Source: a bacterium (GTDB lineage Bacteria; Patescibacteriota; Dojkabacteria; JAKAPS01). From it: a stretch of 52,767 bases of DNA. The notes under the pieces are model-generated. The model did no database searches and was not told where the DNA came from. It worked only from the letters and a program-made list of their open reading frames with translations. The stretch lies in NCBI GenBank assembly GCA_021806925.1, contig JAKAPS010000002.1, positions 65,751 to 118,517 on the forward strand, written 5' to 3'. This document shows, piece by piece, positions 32,035-41,479 of this stretch (positions are counted from its first letter, which is position 1; every line of letters starts with the position of its first letter). The position numbers and the translations under genes are program-made.

Positions 32035-33845
32035 TTTTTTATTTGCTTATTTTTTTTATTTTGAAGAACAAAATTAACTATTTCTTCAGGGAAAATAGGT
32101 CTTCCATCAAATTTTAATATCTTATTGCTTATCTCATAACCTGTATACTGAGCAATCAATTCACCAAGTTGACTTGTCATGTTATTTTCAACTAAATATA
32201 TATTACTTGAAGATTCAATTAATGCACTAACACTTGATGCAGGAAAAGGAGACAAATAAAGGAGATGCAAAAGATTTGCATTCAATCCTAATTTCTTTAA
32301 TTTTTCCATTGCAGAAATAATTGCACCCTTGGTTGACCCCCATGCAATAAATGTTATTTTTGCATGTTTTGGTCCATATAGCACAGGTTCAGGTATCTCT
32401 TTTGTTGCTTCAGTAAATTTCAGATACCTTCTTTTTTGCATTCTAACTCTGTTATCTGCTTCCTCAGAGACAAAGCCATATTCATCATGTTCATCACTAT
32501 TAGCTAGGTATATGCCGTTCATAACACCAGGAACAGTCCTTGGATTAACACCAGTTGGATTAAGGTTATTCTGCATGTATCTTTTATAGCCATGAGGAAT
32601 AACATCTTTTTCTCCAGGAATCCAGGTTTCACCTCTAGTTATTTTCAAATCTTTATATTCAAATTTTTCAGTAACAACTGGTGATTCGGCTAGCAGCTTA
32701 TCCGATAATATTATAACTGGTAATTGATATTTCTCAGCTAGGTTAAATGCTTGAAATGTAGCATAAAATGCTTCATCAACATCACTTGGTGCAAGAACAA
32801 TCCTAGGGAATTCACCTTGAGAAGCGTTTAGACAGAACTTTAAATCACCTTGATCAGTCCAGGTTGGTAAACCAGTTGCAGGTCCTGGTCTTTGAACAAC
32901 AACATACACACTAGGGACTTCTGTAATTGCTGATAGACCTAAACTTTCAGTCATTAATGAAAAACCGCCTCCTGAAGTAGATGTCATTGCCCTTACTCCA
33001 GCATACCATGCACCAATGCACATGTTGGCAGCTGAAATTTCATCCTCTGTATGCTTTAAAACAATGCCAAATTGCTTTTGCTTACCTGCAATATAATGGA
33101 GAATACTTGAAGATGGTGTCATTGGATAGCCAGCATAAAATTTAATTCCAGCTTTAATTGCTCCAAGTGCAATTGCTTCATTCCCAGAAATATATATCTT
33201 CTGCCTAATATTATCATTGTTTAAATTTTTTTCGATTCTGAAATAAAAATCCTTTAATGGATTCTCTTTGCTATATTTATATCCATCTTCAATATTTTTT
33301 ATATCTTCTTCAACGATTTTTTCATTTTTAGATTTAAATACTGAATTAATTGAATCTTTAAGAATATCAATGTCAACACCTAGATAACCAAACATAACAC
33401 CAAGTGCAACTGTATTTCTCATAACAGTTTCAGATGAGTTATTTTTTACAATAGTTGAAAGAGGTACACCAATTAATTTGTAATCAGCATTTTTCCTAAA
33501 TGATTCTAATGGAATAATATCAGAATCATATATAATCCAACCTCCCTTTGAAAGATCTTTCTCATGAATATCAACGCTTGTTTTATCTAATGCAATTAAA
33601 ATATCACAATATTTATGAATTGCATAAACCTTTGATGAGCCAACTGTTAATGAATAAGAGTTATTTCCTCCACGAATCAACGATGGATATTCACTGTATG
33701 AGTGTGAGTAAAGGCCAAGTCTCATGGCAACCTTTGCTGACAAATCACCAGAAACAGCAATACCAAAGCCTGCTTGACCGGAAATTCTCCACGTTACCGA
33801 ATTAGTTACGTATTTTTGTTTTTGACTGAAAGGCAGTTTCATCAA
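32022..33845 (-). CDS. 2-oxoacid:ferredoxin oxidoreductase alpha subunit with fused gamma domain
   Basis: GQAGFGIAVSGDLSAKVAMRLGLYSHSYSEYPSLIRGG (gamma) then YPMTPSSSILHYIA (alpha). Confidence 0.95.
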   Translation of the reverse strand: MMKLPFSQKQKYVTNSVTWRISGQAGFGIAVSGDLSAKVAMRLGLYSHSYSEYPSLIRGGNNSYSLTVGSSKVYAIHKYCDILIALDKTSVDIHEKDLSKGGWIIYDSDIIPLESFRKNADYKLIGVPLSTIVKNNSSETVMRNTVALGVMFGYLGVDIDILKDSINSVFKSKNEKIVEEDIKNIEDGYKYSKENPLKDFYFRIEKNLNNDNIRQKIYISGNEAIALGAIKAGIKFYAGYPMTPSSSILHYIAGKQKQFGIVLKHTEDEISAANMCIGAWYAGVRAMTSTSGGGFSLMTESLGLSAITEVPSVYVVVQRPGPATGLPTWTDQGDLKFCLNASQGEFPRIVLAPSDVDEAFYATFQAFNLAEKYQLPVIILSDKLLAESPVVTEKFEYKDLKITRGETWIPGEKDVIPHGYKRYMQNNLNPTGVNPRTVPGVMNGIYLANSDEHDEYGFVSEEADNRVRMQKRRYLKFTEATKEIPEPVLYGPKHAKITFIAWGSTKGAIISAMEKLKKLGLNANLLHLLYLSPFPASSVSALIESSSNIYLVENNMTSQLGELIAQYTGYEISNKILKFDGRPIFPEEIVNFVLQNKKNKQIKKWLQ

Positions 33846-33867
33846 ATATATAATTACACAAATCAGA

Positions 33868-35187
33868 TCACTTTGGCAAGTATAGAAGAGCTAGTGATGC
33901 ATATGATTTGTCATAGTAGTGACTAAGTAATAGATCTCCACCATGAGCAGGATCATTCATTAAATAATCATTGCCAACTTTTTTTGTTAAAAGAACATAG
34001 TGATCAGCATATGAAAAACCGATAATTACTGGATGTCCAAGTTCAAGCTGGTTATCAATATTATCCCAATTTACAGACCCCCAGTTACTTCCTAATGTAC
34101 TTAGATTAAGAAGTCCGAGACCACTTAATGTAAACTGATCACCAAATACGAAATAGTAAGGGTTATATGCAATTGTTGCAGGGGTAATATTTTTTGATGG
34201 GTAATAATACTTTGCTACCATTGCTACATCCGTAACAAGACACCCAACAGATGCTAAATTATCACCATAATAAGGAGAAACGTAATAATCTCGTCTTCCC
34301 ATTCCACCTAAGATCATACTCCCCCATCTCGAATCATTTTGCAAATAACAATAATAGTCAGTAGCAGGACAACCAGGAGATTGAGTTGAATAATTTCCAT
34401 AAAATGTATTAATTGTCTCTTCTTTTGCTCCTGGAATAAATATCTTTTGATTTTCAGAAACAGTATTATTAGGTATTATATTCCATGATTCAATTGAGCT
34501 TTCGGAAACAGCATACGTATTAGAAATTGACCTTAGTGTGTCTCCTTTATTTACAGTATAAATTATACCATGGAGTGGAACTATGCTTAATTTTGACCCT
34601 GGAGTTAATGTGCTGGTACTGCTTAAATTATTAAAAAATTCAATAGTTGAAGGACTCAAATTTAAATTCTTTGATATTGAATCAATTGTATCTCCAGCCT
34701 TAACAGTATACCAGGAAATTAATTCAGAGGAAGAGTTTTTGTTTACATTTGTTCCACTTAATGTGAATGCCAGATTAGTCAAAGGAACACTTCTATCAGC
34801 TGCTAATACGGATTTTGTAGTTAATTCGAACTGTTTAGTTTTACCGAAAACTTCGTTATATTTCAAATATGCAATAGAACTTACTATGAATATAGGTAAA
34901 ATAATTGAAAGAGCTATGAAATATTTAAACATGTATCCCCTATCCCAATACAACCCTTTTGTTATTTCTTGCTTTATTAATATATACATAGATGAAATGT
35001 ATTTTGCTACAAATACAACAAAATACATTAAATCAAACAACTTTTTCTTGGCATATGAAAATATGAAGGCAAAATAGCCAAGTATAAAAGCAAACGAAAA
35101 AACATTTACACTTTCCTTTTCCCCAATCAAAGAATAATTAATTGATCTTTGCGAAGGGTCAAAAGAAGTGTCAAGATTTGTTCCCAT
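33868..35187 (-). CDS. LysM-repeat (x2), C39-like papain-fold protein; likely start ATG 35187 (MGTNLDTSF)
   Basis: TVKAGDTIDSISKNLNLSPSTIEFFN and TVNKGDTLRSISNTYAVSESSIESWN; SVGCLVTDVAMVAKYY and DHYVLLTKKVGNDYLMNDPAHGG. Confidence 0.82.
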   Translation of the reverse strand: MGTNLDTSFDPSQRSINYSLIGEKESVNVFSFAFILGYFAFIFSYAKKKLFDLMYFVVFVAKYISSMYILIKQEITKGLYWDRGYMFKYFIALSIILPIFIVSSIAYLKYNEVFGKTKQFELTTKSVLAADRSVPLTNLAFTLSGTNVNKNSSSELISWYTVKAGDTIDSISKNLNLSPSTIEFFNNLSSTSTLTPGSKLSIVPLHGIIYTVNKGDTLRSISNTYAVSESSIESWNIIPNNTVSENQKIFIPGAKEETINTFYGNYSTQSPGCPATDYYCYLQNDSRWGSMILGGMGRRDYYVSPYYGDNLASVGCLVTDVAMVAKYYYPSKNITPATIAYNPYYFVFGDQFTLSGLGLLNLSTLGSNWGSVNWDNIDNQLELGHPVIIGFSYADHYVLLTKKVGNDYLMNDPAHGGDLLLSHYYDKSYASLALLYLPK

Positions 35188-35198
35188 AGCTGAATATA

Positions 35199-35227
35199 AT
35201 TGTATCAAATATACGACTCATTTGCAA
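35199..35227 (-). promoter_or_regulatory. Promoter TTGCAA-N17-TACAAT, 11 nt before ATG of the LysM gene
   Basis: Reverse complement TTGCAAATGAGTCGTATATTTGATACAATTATATTCAGCTATGGG. Confidence 0.65.
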
Positions 35228-35440
35228 TTAAAATTGATATGATTATGCCCGTATTCCTTACAGATATTGAACAATCAGACTATTTACTGTAAATGTACTT
35301 AAAAAATTATAATTATCATAAATATCTCATCAATTATTCCCTATTTTCCTTCATTTTAACCTTAATTAGTAGCGTTTCTCCGTTAGTGATGAATACTATT
35401 AAAGTACATTTATGATTTATCGATTACAATAAAATAGTAC

Positions 35441-35460
35441 ATATTACACATGTGTGATAT
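35441..35460. promoter_or_regulatory. Candidate operator: imperfect 20-bp palindrome ATATTACACATGTGTGATAT
   Basis: Perfect ACACATGTGT core with ATAT flanks, upstream of the XRE/S24 regulator. Confidence 0.4.
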
Positions 35461-35604
35461 TCATTTTTTTCATATATACATTTTCTTAAAGGTATTAATA
35501 TATAACCATTAATCCTACATATTGACTAGTTACTATACCTATACTATTCATACATGTTGCAATACTATTATTTTAGTGATATATTAGTATATAGAAGAAA
35601 ATTT

Positions 35605-36273
35605 ATGTTTAATAAAGCAGAAATGGGAAAAAGGTTGGAGCTTGCTAGAATTGAAAAAGGTATAAGTCAACTTGAGCTAGCTCAGCAAATAGGATTATCA
35701 CAAGGCATGGTTGGAAAGTATGAACGAGGGTTAAACAGAATTCCACCTGATTCATTAGTTAAAATATCAGAAATTTTAGAAAAGCCAATAAGCTATTTTT
35801 ATGGTGAAACTGATTCAGCTGAGAATATGCAGCAGATCTTTAAATCTTTTCTTAAAGACAATGATTTTAGATACTCAACATCAACGCAGTCACTTGTTGA
35901 AGTGCCATATTTAGATGAGATATTCTCTAATAACATTATTGAACAGATATCACTAACAAGAAAAAAGTATCAAATTCAGAATGTATTTGCAGAAGAAAAG
36001 GATACATGTTTTGCAATAAAAACTAGTAGTTTAGGAACTGTTGATATAGATATCGCAGTTGATACTCTTATTATTGTTGACTATAACCTACATCCGATAA
36101 ATGGTGACAGGGTTCTTCTATTTTACAATGGTAATCCTGCAGTAAGGAGTTACTATAAGAGAAATGATGTAATTGAATTTAGAAGCTCAAATCCTTTATT
36201 CGATTCTCCAATAATAAGGGATTCTGATGTGAAAGTTATTGGCGTTATAATAGGGGTAGAAAAAAGAATTTAA
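35605..36273 (+). CDS. XRE-family HTH regulator with S24/LexA-like C-terminal domain lacking the Ser-Lys dyad; likely start MFNKAEMG
   Basis: HTH RLELARIEKGISQLELAQQIGLSQGMVGKYERGLNRIPPDSLVKISEIL; C-term FAIKTSSLGTVDIDIAVDTLIIVDYNLHPINGDRVLLFYNGNPAVRSYYKR aligns to LexA. Confidence 0.75.
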   Translation: MFNKAEMGKRLELARIEKGISQLELAQQIGLSQGMVGKYERGLNRIPPDSLVKISEILEKPISYFYGETDSAENMQQIFKSFLKDNDFRYSTSTQSLVEVPYLDEIFSNNIIEQISLTRKKYQIQNVFAEEKDTCFAIKTSSLGTVDIDIAVDTLIIVDYNLHPINGDRVLLFYNGNPAVRSYYKRNDVIEFRSSNPLFDSPIIRDSDVKVIGVIIGVEKRI

Positions 36274-36893
36274 TATTTTCTTATTAATCCTACAACAACA
36301 CCTTGTATTTTTGCCTTTTTTACAATAATGTCCTTATATTCTTCATTTGAAGGTCTAAGGATTATATTATGATTCTTTTTATCAATAAAATATCTTTTTA
36401 ATGTAGCTTCATCATTGTTTACCAATGCAACAACCATATCACCAATATTAGGTGAATCACATTTCCTAATAAGTACAATATCACCAGTCTTTATGTGTTC
36501 ATCAATCATACTGTCTCCTTTTACTCTAAGTGCAAAAATATTATCTGTATCTCCATTTATCATATTCTTTGGAAACTGAATAAATTCACATATATTTTCT
36601 ATCGCTAGAATAGGCTTCCCTGCAGCAATAACACCAACTAACGGAATTGATAATAATATTCCTGGGTTTATTTCTGGTATATTAAGAGAAAAATATATAC
36701 CACTATCTTCCTTTACTCTTGAAATTATTCCTTTGGCTTCAAGTTTTGCCAAGTGTTCATGAACAGTAGAAAGTGTTTTTACATGTAAATGATTTTTAAT
36801 ATCTGTAAGAGTTGGGGCTGTACCATTTTCTTTTATGAAATTAGAAAGAAAGTCTACAATTTGCTTCTGTCTAGGATATAGCGTAGAAACCAT
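36270..36893 (-). CDS. lexA: LexA repressor
   Basis: LYPRQKQIVDFLSNFIKENGTAPTLTDIKNHL; cleavage-type AAGKP; FALRVKGDSMIDEHIKTGD; ATLKRYF. Confidence 0.95.
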   Translation of the reverse strand: MVSTLYPRQKQIVDFLSNFIKENGTAPTLTDIKNHLHVKTLSTVHEHLAKLEAKGIISRVKEDSGIYFSLNIPEINPGILLSIPLVGVIAAGKPILAIENICEFIQFPKNMINGDTDNIFALRVKGDSMIDEHIKTGDIVLIRKCDSPNIGDMVVALVNNDEATLKRYFIDKKNHNIILRPSNEEYKDIIVKKAKIQGVVVGLIRKY

Positions 36894-36999
36894 TATTTCC
36901 TTAATAATACTAAAGTATAATCAAAATAAACAACACATAACATCTAGTTTATTTTGTTTTACAATACTGAAAAGTTTATATTATCTTCCTTTAACCCCT

Positions 37000-37629
37000 T
37001 TATTTTGAGTAGAACTCAACAATAAGAGCCTCATTTATAAAACTATCAATATCTTCTCGGCTTGGTAATCTATCAACAACACCATAGTTACCTTCAGTTC
37101 TTGTCAACCATGAAGTGCTTGCTGAATTACTATTCATTTCCAAATTTTCTTTTACTAATCCTCCTTCAATTATAGCTTTCTTTAATTCAATCTTATCCCC
37201 AGCAGATACTTCATATGAAGGAAATGAACACTTTTTACCGTTTATTAAAACATGGCCATGTGAAACAAACTGTCTTGCTTGAGCTCTTGTTGAAGCAAAG
37301 CCCAATCTATAAATAACATTATCAAGTCTTCTTTCTAAAAGAATTAATAGCTCAAGTCCAGTATTCCCTTTCTTCTTAACAGCACTCTTGAAATAGTTCC
37401 TAAACTGTCTCTCCATAAGACCGTACAATCTTTTAGCTTTTTGCTTTTCTCTTAAGTGAACACCATAATCAGAAAGCCTTTTCCTAGGTTTCTTTGCATG
37501 TACTCCTGGAATATTTGTATTTCCGCTAACAAGGGGGTGTTTTTCAGACATCCCTCTTTTACCTTTTAGAGAAAGATTAATTCCCTCTCTCTTTTCTAGT
37601 CTTATTTTTGGTCCTGTATATCTACCCAT
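37000..37629 (-). CDS. rpsD: Ribosomal protein S4
   Basis: MGRYTGPKIRLEKREGINL; LELLILLERRLDNVIYRLGFASTRAQARQFVSHGHVLINGKK. Confidence 0.98.
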   Translation of the reverse strand: MGRYTGPKIRLEKREGINLSLKGKRGMSEKHPLVSGNTNIPGVHAKKPRKRLSDYGVHLREKQKAKRLYGLMERQFRNYFKSAVKKKGNTGLELLILLERRLDNVIYRLGFASTRAQARQFVSHGHVLINGKKCSFPSYEVSAGDKIELKKAIIEGGLVKENLEMNSNSASTSWLTRTEGNYGVVDRLPSREDIDSFINEALIVEFYSK

Positions 37630-37669
37630 AAATTATACCCTTACTTTATACATTATATTTGAATCTTTG

Positions 37670-38581
37670 TCAAAGTTTAGAGCTTTTTACTGTCTCCCAC
37701 TTCAAATTATTTCTTAGTACTTTTAGATATATAAACAAATATATCCAAATATATAGCCTGAATAGAAGAAGCAAAATCAAATAAAAGAACTCTTTTATGC
37801 TCCTTACGTACATGATTGTTGGTATTATACCATCGATAATTTCCTGAGCAAAGTTGCGTTTTGATATCTTTTCTTCACCCTTTCCCTTTATATCTTCCTT
37901 TATATTACCTCCTATAGTTCTTTTTTTTTGTTTTATAATATCAGCTAAATTTGTGGGGAATTTAACGTAGCAAATTGAAGTCTCATCATAGCCTATCATA
38001 AAACCTCTATTAAAAAAATTCTTACTTATTTCAGAATCCTCTATAATACTTGATTTTATAGGCATGTAGTCCCTATTTCTAATAGCCATAATATACCCTG
38101 AAGCAGGAAAAAATTTATTTGAGTGATTTAAAATGCCATTAATTCTTAGTTTTTCCTGGTTTCTTCTTAATCTGTTAGCATTAGCATCAAATAGTTCCCA
38201 TGCCCAGAATCCATACAAAGTATCTCTTGAATTCAATGGTAATATCTTTCCAGTTGCTATTGATAAGTCATTCTTGATAATGTAGTTTACTATATTATTA
38301 AATAGATTCTGATCTATCAAAGTATCTCCATCAATTAAAACCGTATAATCTGAATTTATTTTTTTGAACAAATCATTAATTGCATTAATTTTCCCATTAC
38401 CTTTATCAGTAAATATCTCTAGATTTGAGAATTTTTTATATTTTGGAGTTACTAATATCTTCCTTATTCTATTTACATTTTGATTACTCTTTAGTAATGC
38501 AACGGCTTTATTAAAACTTACAACACACTTTTCCAGTGTATAACGATCATCTTTTGATATTATGGCTACCGTTATCTCCAT
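37670..38581 (-). CDS. GT2-family glycosyltransferase with C-terminal TM region
   Basis: TVAIISKDDRYTLEKCVVSF; DYTVLIDGDTLIDQNLF; EDSEISKNFFNRGFMIGYDETSICYV. Confidence 0.82.
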   Translation of the reverse strand: MEITVAIISKDDRYTLEKCVVSFNKAVALLKSNQNVNRIRKILVTPKYKKFSNLEIFTDKGNGKINAINDLFKKINSDYTVLIDGDTLIDQNLFNNIVNYIIKNDLSIATGKILPLNSRDTLYGFWAWELFDANANRLRRNQEKLRINGILNHSNKFFPASGYIMAIRNRDYMPIKSSIIEDSEISKNFFNRGFMIGYDETSICYVKFPTNLADIIKQKKRTIGGNIKEDIKGKGEEKISKRNFAQEIIDGIIPTIMYVRSIKEFFYLILLLLFRLYIWIYLFIYLKVLRNNLKWETVKSSKL

Positions 38582-38625
38582 TTTAATTTATTTATGTTTT
38601 TCTAGTTTTTATTTAATTATTTTAT

Positions 38626-39675
38626 CTACAATTCTAGATTAGGTTCTCTTTCAGAATAATCAAATATAGGTAATGTTATCTTTTTCTTTTCTACTAAATA
38701 ATATCCAACCACACCAATCATTGCAGCATTATCCATGCTTAAGTGTGATGTATAAGGGAAATAGACTGGAATTGGATTTTCCGTATATTTCGATCTAATT
38801 CTTTTTCTTAATTCACTTCTTAAGTATCTGTTTGCACTAACTCCGCCTCCAACAATTATCGACTTTGGTTTAAATTCATCTACAGCTTTTAATGTCTTTA
38901 TAAGTAACTCTTCTATTGCAACTAATTCAAATGATTTAGAAAAATTAGATATATCCTCACTTGTTACCTTATTATTCAACCTATACTCATTAAACTTCCT
39001 TTGAAAATCAGATTTAAGCCCTGAATAACTAAAATCGAAATCCTTAGAATATTGCATTGGAATTGTTAGTGGAATAATTTTAGTATAATTTTCTGCCATA
39101 TCTGAAAGAATTTTACCACCCGGATAACCAAGGCCAAGAACTCTTGCTGATTTATCAAAAGCTTCACCTACTGCATCGTCTCTTGTCTCACCTATCTTTT
39201 CAAATTCAAAATAGTTTTTTAATATTACAAGTTCAGTATGGCCTCCAGAAACAAGTAAACTTAAAATAGGAAATTCAATATCCTTATTAAATATCCTTTT
39301 TCCATTCCGGTTCTTTGCAAAAACTGCATAAATGTGTCCAATCATATGATTAATTCCAATAACTGATATATTATTTTCAATTGATAATTTTTTAGCTCTG
39401 TTAAGACCTGTCTCAAGTGCAAGAGCAAGACCTGGCCCCTTTGTTACTGCTATTAAATCTATATCTTTTATATTTTTTTTTGCTTTCTTAAGAGCTTCAT
39501 TTATCACATTATCAATAACATCTTCATGTATTCTTTTTGCCAAAGATGGAACAACTCCTCCATATATTTTGTGATAGCTTATCTGTGATGCAATAATATT
39601 TGAAAGTATAACATCATCATTAACAACAGAGACTGAAGTTTCATCACATGATGTATCAATTGCTAGTATATTCAT
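38626..39675 (-). CDS. tsaD: tRNA N6-threonylcarbamoyladenosine synthase subunit TsaD
   Basis: ILAIDTSCDETSVSVV; GGVVPSLAKRIHEDVI; LLVSGGHTEL; GGGVSANRYLR. Confidence 0.97.
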   Translation of the reverse strand: MNILAIDTSCDETSVSVVNDDVILSNIIASQISYHKIYGGVVPSLAKRIHEDVIDNVINEALKKAKKNIKDIDLIAVTKGPGLALALETGLNRAKKLSIENNISVIGINHMIGHIYAVFAKNRNGKRIFNKDIEFPILSLLVSGGHTELVILKNYFEFEKIGETRDDAVGEAFDKSARVLGLGYPGGKILSDMAENYTKIIPLTIPMQYSKDFDFSYSGLKSDFQRKFNEYRLNNKVTSEDISNFSKSFELVAIEELLIKTLKAVDEFKPKSIIVGGGVSANRYLRSELRKRIRSKYTENPIPVYFPYTSHLSMDNAAMIGVVGYYLVEKKKITLPIFDYSEREPNLEL

Positions 39676-40778
39676 ATAAATTTATTAGAAAATGATATTT
39701 TCCTTGTTTCTTCGCCAGTCTGATTAAAAACAAGCCAATAAATATCCCAGTTAAACATTTCCTTTAACTCTTTAATATATGGAACCCCTTTCTCAGCCCA
39801 TTCAATAACAACTATGTCACCATTCTTAACTCTTTTGTCGAGGTTGAATTTTCTAAGTTCATCTATTGATTCAATTCTCCAAAGATCCAAATGAAAAAGG
39901 TTTGAAGATTCTCCATTTTTAATATTTTGAAATTCATATACTTTCTCAATATTGAATGTTGGTGAATTTATGGTTCTAACAATTCCTAATTTTTCCCCTA
40001 CAAATTTTGTAAAATATGTTTTTCCGCTTCCCATTTCGCCTTGAAGAGCAAAACCATATACTTTACTTGTATCAGTGTATTTCATACTTACGAACTCATG
40101 TGCAAATTTCCTAGTATCATCTAAACTATTAGATACGTATTCATCAAAATATTTTGGAATTATTTCACCTACTCGCAAGTACTTAACATTTCCAGCTTCT
40201 TCAATAGTAGTATCAATTACACTTGATGGTTGGTTATGAGGTAATTCACCAAAATCAATAAAAAAATCAACAAGTGAATTAAAGCTATTTTTTCTGTTAT
40301 CAATCAAATCAAAATCGTTGATAGAATATGGTTTCTTTTTATATGATTTATTTGCACTTGTTGCAGTTATTGGAAAATCTAGTGATTTCAAAAGATTTAG
40401 TGTAAATTCAAATCCAGGAATTCTAACTCCCAAGCTTCCTTTTTCAGATTCAATTAGTTTTGAAACAGTTCCTTTTGATTCTCCAATAATGGTGACTGGA
40501 CCTGGAGTAAATATATCAAATAAATTTGAAGCTTCATCATTAATATTGATATATTTTTCAGCTTCATTTTTAGATGGTACTGCAATCGAAATTGCTTTTC
40601 CCTCTCTTCTTCCTTTATATTCAAGTAGTTTTCTAACGGCCTTGTCACTAGTAGCTTTAACTCCTATTCCGTATACCGTTTCAGTTGGATATACTATAAT
40701 TCCGTCATTTTCAAGAACTTCCTTTGCCTGATTAATTATGTCAGATTCATTTTCCTTTGTGTATTCGACAATCTTCAT
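39672..40778 (-). CDS. Fusion of TsaC/Sua5 (YrdC domain) and TsaE (P-loop ATPase)
   Basis: N-term GGxx-type YrdC: DGIIVYPTETVYGIGVKATSDKAVRKLLEYKGR; FTPGPVTII; ITATSANKS. C-term: LQGEMGSGKTYFTKFVGEKLGI ... INSPTFNIEKVYEF ... HLDLWRIES. Confidence 0.93.
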   Translation of the reverse strand: MKIVEYTKENESDIINQAKEVLENDGIIVYPTETVYGIGVKATSDKAVRKLLEYKGRREGKAISIAVPSKNEAEKYININDEASNLFDIFTPGPVTIIGESKGTVSKLIESEKGSLGVRIPGFEFTLNLLKSLDFPITATSANKSYKKKPYSINDFDLIDNRKNSFNSLVDFFIDFGELPHNQPSSVIDTTIEEAGNVKYLRVGEIIPKYFDEYVSNSLDDTRKFAHEFVSMKYTDTSKVYGFALQGEMGSGKTYFTKFVGEKLGIVRTINSPTFNIEKVYEFQNIKNGESSNLFHLDLWRIESIDELRKFNLDKRVKNGDIVVIEWAEKGVPYIKELKEMFNWDIYWLVFNQTGEETRKISFSNKFI

Positions 40779-40794
40779 ATTTACTTAATACTAA

Positions 40795-41373
40795 TTAAAA
40801 AATATTTTCAAGTTTCAAGTCTGAAAATTGGTCAGAGGTTTTCTCACCAATAGATATTATAGTTTCTTCTATTAAAAAATTCTCTGATATTTCCTGAATT
40901 GCGATATTGTATGTGTTCCTTAATTCATTTTTATATTCAGTCAATTTCATCATATTTATGTATCTAGCTAAATCAAGATTAGAAATAATAACTTTAATTA
41001 ATTCAATATTTCCAGCACCAACTAAAAGAATATAATAATCGTTGATGTATTTATCAAGAATACTCTTTATTCTATTTGACACATCAGTATTTTCCTCATC
41101 TGAGTGTATAAAATATATCTGCCTAGCTCTTCTTACAAATTCCTCGTTGAACTTCTGTTTATCAACTCCGAGTCTAAGCAAACATATATAGTCCCTTAAT
41201 TTCCCATAATTGTCAGAGTATTTTGTATATAACCTAAATAATGATTCTTTTGTAATATCAATTTCAAGCAATCTAGCTATATCAAAGAATATTTCAAAAA
41301 ACTCTGTATTTGAGGATTCTCCAGCAAGTAAAGAATTAAGTATAAAATCTGAATCAAATGCTAATAATTTCAT
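40795..41373 (-). CDS. Divergent HAD-like protein (function unknown)
   Basis: N-term LLAFDSDFILNSLLAGESS resembles HAD motif I; degenerate later motifs. Confidence 0.45.
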   Translation of the reverse strand: MKLLAFDSDFILNSLLAGESSNTEFFEIFFDIARLLEIDITKESLFRLYTKYSDNYGKLRDYICLLRLGVDKQKFNEEFVRRARQIYFIHSDEENTDVSNRIKSILDKYINDYYILLVGAGNIELIKVIISNLDLARYINMMKLTEYKNELRNTYNIAIQEISENFLIEETIISIGEKTSDQFSDLKLENIF

Positions 41374-41479
41374 AAATCTCTAGCTATTATAGCACATCTT
41401 TTTATCACTTTTTACATAGATAATGCAAATGTAAAATTTGAACAAAAAAATTAATAAATGATTTTATCAAAAAACAGGA

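Noticed and set aside
40454-40648. Minus-strand 64-aa ORF inside the tsaC-tsaE fusion in an alternative frame
   Set aside because: Embedded in a strongly supported coding frame with no independent evidence.
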